From a virus, in the IMG/VR virus record IMGVR_UViG_3300035212_000888, positions 1-39,738 of that record: a stretch of 39,738 nt of DNA, one strand, 5' to 3'. Positions 6,579 to 15,100 of the stretch are shown one piece after another. Below the pieces are notes generated by a model. It had not been told where the DNA came from. It saw only the letters and a list, made by a program, of their open reading frames with translations, and made no database searches. The translations under genes were made by a program, and so were the position numbers. The stretch's first letter is position 1. Each line of letters starts with the position of its first letter.

Positions 6579-6793
6579 CCGCCAAAAAGCTCGCTGCGGG
6601 GCAATATCAAGTCGGTGCCTGGATTGTTACAAGGCACGAACATCCTTACTCGTCAAAACCGCGCTGGGTCGGCGAGCTGTTTGATGCGAGCGGGGCGCTG
6701 GTTGATCGACATGAAAAGCTGTCTCTAAAAGTGCTGAAACAATGCATTGAGTTGGTCAGCAAGATCAGCATCGCCAAATCATTCGCGCCATGA
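6575..6793 (+). CDS. small hypothetical protein
   Basis: 72 residues with strands (GQYQVGAWIVTRHEH, PRWVGELFD) and a C-terminal helix (KVLKQCIELVSKI). Unknown function. Coupled by ATGA overlaps on both sides to its neighbours in the rightward operon. Confidence 0.55.
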   Translation: MTAKKLAAGQYQVGAWIVTRHEHPYSSKPRWVGELFDASGALVDRHEKLSLKVLKQCIELVSKISIAKSFAP

Positions 6794-7014
6794 CCGCCCA
6801 GCGCTTCGACTACCTGTCCACCGGATGCTTCCCACCGGAGCCCTTCCGGTTCGCCGGCCGCAGCTTCACTGGCAGCGCCGTGCTCGGCCTGCGCCGAGCC
6901 TACGGCGAGCACCGTCTGCGGAATGCCTGCTTGGCCCTCGACGCCTTGCCCTATGATGACAACCTACGCGCAATCTCTGAATGGTGCCACGAAGATGACA
7001 ACGTCCCTTATTAG
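6790..7014 (+). CDS. small hypothetical protein
   Basis: 74 residues (MTAQRFDYLSTGCFPPEPF...) of unknown function; Arg- and Leu-rich, probably helical (RNACLALDALP, NLRAISEWCHEDD). Starts in an ATGA overlap and its end overlaps the start of the lipoprotein gene by 20 bp. Confidence 0.5.
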   Translation: MTAQRFDYLSTGCFPPEPFRFAGRSFTGSAVLGLRRAYGEHRLRNACLALDALPYDDNLRAISEWCHEDDNVPY

Positions 7015-7376
7015 ACTCGCCGCGGCTGTTTTGCTGGCCGGCTGCGCCACAACGCCGGAGCCCAAGCCCGAGCCGCCCACCGCACCCAAGGCCAGAGCCA
7101 TGGCCGTCCACAGCGTGCCCACTGGCATGATGGTCACGGTGAATGACGAGTGGGTCGGCATTACGCCGTGCACCATCATGCTCCCAGCGGACCAGCACCG
7201 GCGGATTCACTGGTCCGCTGCTCACCATCATCGAAGCCGTGCCAGTCACCGGCGGCCTGCAGTCCACCAAGATGTGGTGGCCGAAGCAGCGGATTCCCTC
7301 GAGGGTGGTCTTCACGCTGCCCTGGGCGCCGCAGCAGCCGCTGAAGAAGGCGGATCTGGTGGTGCCTGCGGTGTAG
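6995..7376 (+). CDS. PEGA-like lipoprotein gene interrupted by a +1 frameshift
   Basis: Starting at ATG 6995, MTTSLIRLAAAVLLAGC gives a lipoprotein signal with lipobox LAGC (Cys17). A Pro-rich spacer and VHSVPTGMMVTVNDEWVGITP follow, like a PEGA-type beta repeat. After CTIMLPADQHRR (about 7192-7213) the frame drifts into unlikely His/Arg/Ala-rich sequence. The reading frame one base ahead continues sensibly (GFTGPLLTIIEAVPV ... TKMWWPKQRIPSRVVFTLP) to a stop at 7374-7376. The joined span is 382 bases, 127 codons plus one. The cause could be programmed +1 shifting at tandem CGG codons, a mutation or an assembly error. Predicted outer-membrane lipoprotein, possibly expressed in lysogens. Confidence 0.5.
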
Positions 7377-7403
7377 GTATTGCCGGAGAATAATCCATTT
7401 TGG

Positions 7404-7447
7404 CTACAGAGAGGAATTGCGGCAGTTGCGAGGCGCCCTCTCTGTAG
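7404..7447. terminator. inverted repeat between converging operons, probable bidirectional terminator
   Basis: CTACAGAGAGG (7404-7414) and CCTCTCTGTAG (7437-7447) form a perfect 11-bp inverted repeat around a 22-base loop. It sits between the end of the rightward operon (7376) and the stop of the leftward integrase (7458), where a two-way terminator is expected. It lacks a clear U-run on either strand. Confidence 0.45.
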
Positions 7448-7457
7448 AATTGTACCG

Positions 7458-8552
7458 TTAATCCGGCAGCTCGACCCGCTGATCCATCGTAGCGTAGTGC
7501 CGCTCCGTTGTGCTGCTAGTGGTGTGCCCAAGGAACCGCGACACGGTTGAGATCCGGCCAGTGGCGTTGAGCAGGTCGCTGCCTGCCTGCTTGCGTAGGC
7601 AGTAGAGCAAGTCCTTGCGCCCTGGGAGGAATTCCCTGAGCCAGTTGTTCATGATGCGCATGCACCAGTTGTGGCGCGTGTACGTTGTCCCCCCGGGCAC
7701 CATGTAGTCATCCGCTTCCAGTAGCTCCGCAGCGACCGCATCGGGCAGCACAATCTGCCGCTGCCGCCGTGATCCGGTCTTGAGCGTAAAGCCCTCCTCT
7801 GGCCGCTGAACGAGGAGCAGTTCATGCTTGTCTCCCCGCTTCTCAATCCAACTCTTCCGGCACGCCGCGATCTCAGTCGGCGTCATGCCACACCGCCGGG
7901 CCAGCAGGAACGCCCTGCGAATCCCGCCGCCGGCCAGCCTGCTCTTGTCCTCGAGCCGCTGCAGCACGTCCGCGGCGAGCGGAACGAAGGCGTCAAGGTT
8001 CGCCCGGATGCCGGTCTTGGCGGTCGCGTCGCGGAACTCTGCGAGGTCCGGCAAGTCAAAGCCCTCCCAGTCATTCGCCCTGCAAAAAACCGCGCGGCCC
8101 ATGGCGAGGTTGGTCTTCTGCGAGGCCGGCGCGAGCTGCGTCTTGCGCAGGAAGTCTGAGACCAGCTTCCGGTTGAGTCGGGTGAGGGGAAGTGCTCGGA
8201 GCTTGCCGCGGTCGGTCACGCCCAGGCTGTCGCGCAGAACCACCAGCAGTGCGTTGACGTTGTCCTTGCGGGAATCTACTTTGCTCGTCTGCAAATAATG
8301 ATCGCACGCCGCACCAATCGATTCGGACGAAGTCTTCCGGGTGAAGTCCTTAAGGGCCGTCAGCCCCGCGGTCGCCGTCTGGTCAAGGATGGCCTTGGCC
8401 TTGGCCTTGGCGGTCGGGAGGTCGGTGGTGCCGAGGCTTATGCGCTGCCGACCCTTCGAGGAGGGGTGCCGGAAATAGAGCCGGTAGAATGGCGAGGCGC
8501 CGATCTTGTGAAGTGTTCCGGTCAGTCCGCGGTGCCTAATGGTGGTGTCCAT
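7458..8552 (-). CDS. int: tyrosine recombinase/integrase with altered catalytic positions
   Basis: 364 residues from the ATG at 8552 (an in-frame TTG lies 9 bp upstream). It has an N-terminal arm-binding type domain (1-70), a SAM-like core-binding domain (75-180) and a catalytic domain (185-355). Visible catalytic-type residues are Lys258 in LKTG, Arg320 in YCLRKQAGS, His343 in FLGH and nucleophile Tyr353 in RHYA. The usual first Arg (GxR) is Thr224 in CGMTPTEI, and the usual box II His is Tyr317. The gene reads away from attP, which starts 162 bp upstream. It would integrate the phage into tRNA-Thr. Confidence 0.85.
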   Translation of the reverse strand: MDTTIRHRGLTGTLHKIGASPFYRLYFRHPSSKGRQRISLGTTDLPTAKAKAKAILDQTATAGLTALKDFTRKTSSESIGAACDHYLQTSKVDSRKDNVNALLVVLRDSLGVTDRGKLRALPLTRLNRKLVSDFLRKTQLAPASQKTNLAMGRAVFCRANDWEGFDLPDLAEFRDATAKTGIRANLDAFVPLAADVLQRLEDKSRLAGGGIRRAFLLARRCGMTPTEIAACRKSWIEKRGDKHELLLVQRPEEGFTLKTGSRRQRQIVLPDAVAAELLEADDYMVPGGTTYTRHNWCMRIMNNWLREFLPGRKDLLYCLRKQAGSDLLNATGRISTVSRFLGHTTSSTTERHYATMDQRVELPD

Positions 8553-8594
8553 GCGCAGCAATATGCAGCCGCCTGCGGCCGCTTGTCAACCGAC

Positions 8595-8645
8595 TGTGCC
8601 AGCACTGTGCCAAAGTGTGGCAGCACTGTGGCAGGTTGTGTGGCA
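8595..8645. promoter_or_regulatory. left-arm integrase binding sites (five TGTGSCA repeats)
   Basis: TGTGCCA at 8595-8601 and 8606-8612, then TGTGGCA at 8616-8622, 8627-8633 and 8639-8645. Starts are 11, 10, 11 and 12 bp apart, i.e. one per helical turn. They lie between the integrase gene and the attachment core, as arm-type sites do in lambda-like attP regions. Confidence 0.6.
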
Positions 8646-8713
8646 GAAACCTTCGATCTTGATAGCTCTTACGATAGCTTACTGAACAGTGTTTACAGAG
8701 TAACTTTCCAGAC

Positions 8714-8752
8714 GCCGGCATAGCTCAGCTGGTAGAGCACCTGATTTGTAAT
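8714..8752 (+). other. attP: attP core: 5' half of a tRNA-Thr(UGU) gene
   Basis: 39 bases match the 5' part of a tRNA-Thr: acceptor strand GCCGGCA, TA, D-arm GCTC-AGCTGGTA-GAGC, A, anticodon stem CCTGA, anticodon loop TTTGTAA (anticodon TGT) and the first T of the 3' strand. The match then stops, with no 3' half, so this is an attachment core rather than a working tRNA gene. It is flanked by repeat arms at 8595-8645 and 8792-8810 and by the integrase. Confidence 0.75.
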
Positions 8753-8791
8753 AAGCTGCTGTAGCCAGTGTCTATGCGGGTCTTCGAGGGG

Positions 8792-8810
8792 TGTGGCTGG
8801 CGGTGTGGCA
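8792..8810. promoter_or_regulatory. right-arm integrase binding sites
   Basis: TGTGGCT at 8792-8798 and TGTGGCA at 8804-8810, 12 bp apart, repeat the arm motif found on the other side of the core. They give a 5 + 2 arm arrangement around the tRNA-derived core. Confidence 0.5.
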
Positions 8811-8820
8811 CAAATGACGA

Positions 8821-8838
8821 AGCCCGCCGTAGCGGGCT
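8821..8838 (-). terminator. terminator hairpin at the end of the late operon
   Basis: AGCCCGC-CGTA-GCGGGCT is a perfect 7-bp stem with a 4-base loop, 35 bases downstream of the last late gene. On the minus strand the hairpin is followed by TCGTCATTTGTG, a weak U-rich tract. It would stop late transcription before attP and the integrase. Confidence 0.6.
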
Positions 8839-8872
8839 CCGAGTCTCCTGCACCGCGCTTGGCGGGGGAGCG

Positions 8873-9112
8873 TTAAGCTGTCTCTGCTTCCAGCTCCCGG
8901 TCCAGCGCCGTGTCAAAGCACGCCACCTTGTCCATGAGCTTTCCCTCGCCGTTCTCAAAGTCCTCGACGATCTTGACCATCTCAGCCTCGTCCATCTTGC
9001 GTGGGTTGTAAAACACGTTGAGATCCTGCACCGGGATTTGCTCCCAGCCCTCTGGGCCAGCGTCCTGATCAGTCACCAAAACGTGGTCATATTTCGGGTT
9101 GAAATTGCTCAT
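8873..9112 (-). CDS. small acidic late protein
   Basis: 79 residues, acidic (MDEAEMVKIVEDFENGEG...). The N-terminus NPKYDHVLVTDQDAGPEGWEQ resembles a short strand-turn segment. Unknown function. Start in an ATGA overlap with the giant polyvalent gene, so translated after it as the last late gene. Confidence 0.55.
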   Translation of the reverse strand: MSNFNPKYDHVLVTDQDAGPEGWEQIPVQDLNVFYNPRKMDEAEMVKIVEDFENGEGKLMDKVACFDTALDRELEAETA

Positions 9113-12100
9113 TTGAGGATCAACGGAATTTTACTCTTTTTCATCGTTCCCGCAACAGTTTCCTTCGTCCCGCCGCGGACCTTTGGATTTGGGTGATTCT
9201 TGGCGTAATCGGGGAACAGCTTTAGTGGATCGGCTGGCGCGTTAAGGATAAAGCTGTCCGCATTCTCCGGTCCCAGCATTACCCAATCGTAGGACGGATG
9301 CGGCCGGAATGTGCCAGAGGCCAGCAACTGATCGCGCAGCAGCCGTTCGTTGGCGCTCATCTTAGATTCTTCTTTGGCGTTCTTGCCGAAGTAAACCGCA
9401 AATGCATCGGCATCCTTTGAGAGTTGCACTACGCCGACTACGTCGAGGTTCTTGCCGTTCACAAAGTCCATGGAGTCATTCAGCATCGCCTTCACGTCCG
9501 GTGCAAATGGGATGCCGGTGATGCGGTCCATTGCCGCCCCGCGCTGCTTGAAGGAAAACCTTGCCGCCTCGTCCACAAACTTGGTGTTTCGGTATTTCGA
9601 CGACATCGCGCTGTACCAGGGCTCGTTGCGATATTTTGAGACAAGCGAGCCAAACTCTCCTTGAAACTCCTTCATGCGCCCGCGCGTTGAATGGCTCTTG
9701 AGAGGACTCAGCCGCGAAAGAAATTCAGCCATTGGGCGATACTTGGCAAACGTGGCGTTGTATTGCTTTTCCGCTTCGGCTAGTTCCGAGAGTTCCGCTT
9801 CTTTTTTAAGCACTTCTTTTGATAAGCGCTCAACTCGGGAGTAAGCCTGATTGATCCTGCCCTGCGGATTAATCGCACCAAGCTCAAGGAGCACATGCAA
9901 GAAGTCAGCCTGGTCGTCCGACATGCTGGCGCGCCGCGCGTCGATCTCGGCGGTCACATCCATGACGAACTTGCGGTTACTGCGGTGCGCGTTCTCCTTC
10001 ATGATCTGGATCAGCGCATGGCCGGCCGTTGTGTTTTTGACGATGTTTTTGGCGCGCGTGACGAAGCCGCTGTTCATGTTCGCCCACACCGGCTTGTAGC
10101 CTCGACCATCGGGAAGATAGACGACCGTCTGGTTGTTTATTAGGAAAGGATGCAGCGGGCCGCCCATGTTGTCGCCGCGCGTGTTGTGCCGGTCGGCCTC
10201 AAGCATTGCCACTTGCTCGCCGCTGATGCTGTCAATGCCAGCCACGCGAGGCTGCATGGTTGTCCTTGGGTCAACGTGATATTCCAGCACGCGCCCATCA
10301 GCCGTGGGCTTGGTGCCGATTATGTAGAAGCCACGATCAGGAACCTGCGGCGGCAGCGTGTAGTTGTCATCATGAACCACATCCGGCATCGCCTGCCCGC
10401 GCGCAGGCGTCCTGATGACAACTTGGTCATCGTTGAAAAACGCGCGCAGAGTGCTTTGGGGGTCAACAGGGAAGATTGCGTCATGACCGAGCGACTTGAG
10501 CCTGCGGACATCTTCCGGGCTAGGATCAATCAGCAAGTCTTGATCGCTGGTGTAATATGGGTTGCTTGCCCTGGCAGCCACATCGTACACGCGGCCGTCA
10601 TCGCGCAGGTCCGCATAGTATTCCGCGCCGGCTTCATCCGTTGAAATGTAGATGACGCCGTCCTTGCCGTCTTTTTGACGAGACCAAGGAGATGAAGCCT
10701 TCAGCCTCTGGATGCCTTTGGGTCCGCCGTGGAAGCCTTTTATGGGGTAATCCACGTCCGGCATGAACAACGCCTGCCCAGCCTTCTGGATACCGTCGCG
10801 CATCTGCGGGGTGATGTTGACGCGCCAGATCTTAGTTTGCTCTTTGGGCGGGTTTTCCCTGACGATGTATCCTTGGCCCGCTTTTTTTGCGGCAGCTTTT
10901 GCCTTGTCCATCGTTTCAAAGGCAGTGATTGCCCTGTTGTCTGGACCGACAACGTCAAACCGAAGGTCATCAAGCGGACCCAAAACCGTGATGCCAGATT
11001 TCTCCACCTGCGCACCCCACTGCTTCACATACTTGGCGACATCTTTTAGAACAATCTGATCGTAGAACCCTTCCATGCCCTTGCCGCCGATGGTCAGCGC
11101 GCTGCCCGAGAATCGCATCTTCTCTTGCTTGCCCTCAATGGCTTTGGTTGCCATTTCTTTGCCGATTAAATCAGCCAGTTTTTCTTGACCGACAGCACCA
11201 GAGTCAATGACCCGCTTCTCGCCTTTGTATCCGAAAACGTAATAGGACTGGCCGTCCTTGTCCTTGGTCACCTCAACGGCATCTAGATTGTCGGCGATCT
11301 GCTTGTCATACCGCGCCGCCTGCGTCTCCCCAGTCGTCCACCCAATCCATTCCTTGCCGTCCGCCACGGCGTCACGCAGGGCGCGCTTGAAGAGCTGCAG
11401 CGGCCAGCTTGTGCGGAAGGGGGCGTCGGGGACGCCGCCAGCAAGGGCGTCTCGTTGTCTAAGCAGGTCGCTCAGTTCTTGCTGCTCGCTTTTCGTGATT
11501 CCCCGCGAAGATTCTTTGCGGACAAGTTCGTTCAAGCGGTTTTTATTTAAGTCCTCACGATATCCCTTCTCCCGCCCCTGCTGATGCCTATCCGACTGCA
11601 GCTCCTCAATAAAAAGCCCCTGCTTGCCCTTGGCGTCCACCCGCTCGTTTAGGCGCATGTGGGCGATGTAGTTGGGAACATCTTGAAAGTGTGACGACAT
11701 CCATTCTTTTGGTCGCATCCCCATCGCTGACTCAATGGCCGCAATCTGGCTTTCTGATGCTGCGCGCTCCGTTGGCGAATCAGACGCATTAAACTTAATT
11801 GTTGCCTCTCGAAGTGCTTGTTTGAGGGTTTCTTTTGGAGGAATCGCCAGCACCACCTCGCGGTAGTTCTCGCCGCCGTCGAGCTGCCATTGAGCGTATT
11901 GGGTCTGGTTGCCGGTATTGTTGGCATCGCTGCCTAGCTGCTGGTCTTCGTATTCCAGCACGGCGCGCTCATACGCCGAAAAGTCTCTGCTTCTCTGCGC
12001 CTCTCTCTCAAGCTGGTCAATGTCGGCTTGCGTCCACTGCTTCTTGGCACCGCCCATCGTCACCTCCTCAAGTCTCACAGCCCCATCCTCAGCCAGATAC

Positions 12101-15100
12101 CTGAGCAACGCCTCCTTCGGCACCTTGCCGTTGTTCTCCTTGGCCAACCGCTCGACCTCCTGCATCACGCCGGTCCACTTCAGCTCCTCGGCCTTGATGC
12201 CGTTTTGCGGGTTGGTGAGGATAGCTTTGATCTGGTCAACGGTCGCCGCCTTGCCCTGCACCTTGGCGTCGAGGGCTTGGGAGGACTTGAGGTAGAATGG
12301 CGGGGCTTCCGAAATGTCCGGCATCGCCTGCCCGCGGGCAGCGGCGGGCTGCGAAATCCTCGCGCCATCGTAAACCGGATGCTCCTTGCCACGAATGCTA
12401 ATACGCCCGACCTCGTTGCCAAGCGACAGCTCTCCGCGCGCGGTTGGCCGCAGTCTAGGCTCGCTCGGCCTGTCCGAGTAGCGCGCCAGATCAACGCCGC
12501 CCTCAAAGTCGGCGCGCAGTGCGTACACATGTTGCCCGCCACCCTCAACCGACACGATGGTTGATGTCGCCGGCGCGTTGTCTGATATCCACTTCCACCC
12601 AGCCTTTTGCTTGAAGAGGTTTGTGCGGTATGTACGGCCAGACTTGGCGGGTTGCGCTGCGGGATCGCCGTCAACAAACAGCCGCGGCTTTCCAGACGAC
12701 ACGTCGATAAAGCCAGCGCCGTACGAGCGCCCGGTCAAATCATCGCCGCTCTGCGCGTCAAAGAATTTGCCGCCGCGCTCGTAGGACTCGATGGGGAAGC
12801 GCGCAAAAAATGGAGGCGGCTGCGCAAAGCGCGACTGGCGATTGGGCTCCTGGCCGGTTCCAGTGAATCGCTCAGGAACGACAGCAACATCCGGCATCGC
12901 CATGCCAGTCTGCGGGAGGGCGCTGGGCATGCGGTTGTTGTTCTCCTTGTCGTAGTCGAAGAAGTATCCGGTGCGGCCGGTGGGCTTGGCATCGTTGAGC
13001 CGGTCCACGCGCCAAGTGCGAAGGCTGCCCCTAGGGTTCAGCTCTGCGTAAAGGGGATTAGCCGCACGCTGCACAGCCGTGCCAGTGCCAATAAGTCCAT
13101 TGAGAATGTCTCGTTTGGCTTGACCGATGCCAGCCTCGCCGGGGCGACCTTCGCGGTGATTGGCCAGACGAATCTTTAGATCAGTCTCAACCTGCCTCAT
13201 GTCGTTGTTGAAGATACTCAGTTCGCCGCGGTTAATCGCCTTCATGGTCGCCGCGCGGAAGGCATTTAGGTCAATGGCCACAGCCAGCAGGTGGTTGGCC
13301 TTGGTCACCTGCCAGCCGAGCGGCACGGTCTCGCGCTGGATCGCGCGCACGTTGCCCAGGTTGGTCACACGGTAGCGTCCCGAGGCTCCGGTGCCGATGG
13401 CGTTGTAGTCGATGTCCCAGCTGCCGCCCTCAGCGCGGCTTTGCTCCATGGAGCGGGCAAACTCGCGGACGTGCTTGGGGAAGTTGGTGAAGAAGTCAAA
13501 CTGCGGCGGCAGCACCGGCCCGCCGACCACCTCGCGGCCGTTGACCTTACGCTTGCCGAACTCCTGCGAGTTGACCGGGACAAACTTGCGCGCATCGTAG
13601 AGCGTCTTGATCTGTGCGCTGCGGGCGTTCTCGGTCGCCGTGATGATCTTCTGCGGCTTGAGGCTGTAGGTGCCGTCTGGCTTTTGGAACAGGAAGTCAT
13701 TCTCTAGGACGCCGCGGCCCTCATCGCGCAGCTTCACATGCGTGCTCCGGGCTAAGTCTTCCGGCTTGCTGCTGCGGGCCAGCTCCACGCCGCGCAGCTC
13801 CTTCGCTCCGGCTTCCTCGAGGCCGGCGAGGTATTGGTCGTAGCTGCGAACGTATTCACGCACCCGCTTCTGCATGATGCGGTCTTGGAAAAGCGGATTG
13901 TCGCGGAAGAGCACCGAGGGGTTGTCCATCAGCTTGCCGGTGCCCGGGTCAAGGCGTGCGCCCATGACCTCCAGCACGCGCCCGCCGGCCGACAGCATGG
14001 ACTCGGCGAGGCGAGGGAACATGGCGTCACGGCGGATGGCCCGGAAGTCGATGGCCGGAGCCTCCGAGGCAAACGTCTCGGCAACGATCTCGTCGCGCGC
14101 CCAGTCTAAGGCGTCCTCGCCCTTGTCGATGCTGCGCTGGCGGAACTCCTCGACGCGCTCGTTAATCAGCCGGTCGCGCTCGGCGGGGTCTTTGGCTCGG
14201 TCGGCCACGATGTTGTCCATCGTCTTGCCGCCGTCCATTGCCTTCATCTCGGCATCGGTCAAAACTGTCGGTGCCTCGCCGGTCACGCCTTGGCGAAGGT
14301 CGGCGTCCACCATGCGGGCGATGTACTCGCGGCCGCGCGATTCAACGCCCCCGGGGCCGTACTGCTGGTTGACTAGGTTGCGCAGGTCGTTACGCGGCTG
14401 GCCGTCCAAGATGTTGCTGGTCAGGATGGCGTGTCCGATCTCATGCGGGGCGATGGCTTCGGTCGCTGTCTTGCCGTCCAAGTTGATGAAAACGCGCGCC
14501 CGGTTGTTGGCGTCCCGGTCAAGGAACACACCGGCCGTGGCCTCGCCGCCGTTCTGCGCGATGTCCGCGTTCATCCGGTACTCGTCGCCGGTCAGCGGAA
14601 CGAAATCGACCTTGCCGGCCAGCACGCCCTGCATGGCAGACAGGCGGTCCAGCGTGGCGTGCGGCAACCGCGCGAAGGCTTCGACGTTGCCGCCGACCGC
14701 CTGGACATCGGCAAACATCCGGGCGATGTCTGCGTCCGCCGCCGTGCCTGCCCGCCGGGCCACACCGCCAGCCAAGCCGCCCACACCGCCCAGTGCCAAG
14801 ATCCCGCCCATGACCTCACCCGCGCGCTCGGCGTCGGGTTGCAATGCGGCGAAGGGCGAGCCTACAATGCCTGCCGTCACGGCGCCGCTCACTGCGTCAT
14901 CCGCGGCTCTGGCAACCTGCGTTGCACCCATCCGGTCGGCAAATCTAGCCCCACGGCGAAGTGCCTCCGGGTTGCCAGAGTCCTGCGCGACACGCTTGAG
15001 GGTGCTGTCGGTGCCGTCAACGTATCCGGTGAAAAACTTGCGGTAGCGCTCCGGCACCGCGGCGTTGCCTGCCAGGCTGCTCGCTGCCTCTGCGCGGGCC

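Noticed and set aside
8714-8786. Complete tRNA-Thr gene
   Set aside because: Only the first 39 bases match. After the anticodon loop the sequence departs and no 3' acceptor, T-arm or CCA follow, so it cannot fold as a tRNA.
13874-15046. Plus-strand open frame of 390 codons inside the giant gene, and similar frames at 14431-15450 and 27344-28183
   Set aside because: These are antisense to genes with recognised motifs and codon structure; they show repetitive Arg/Ser/Ala composition and no ribosome binding sites.
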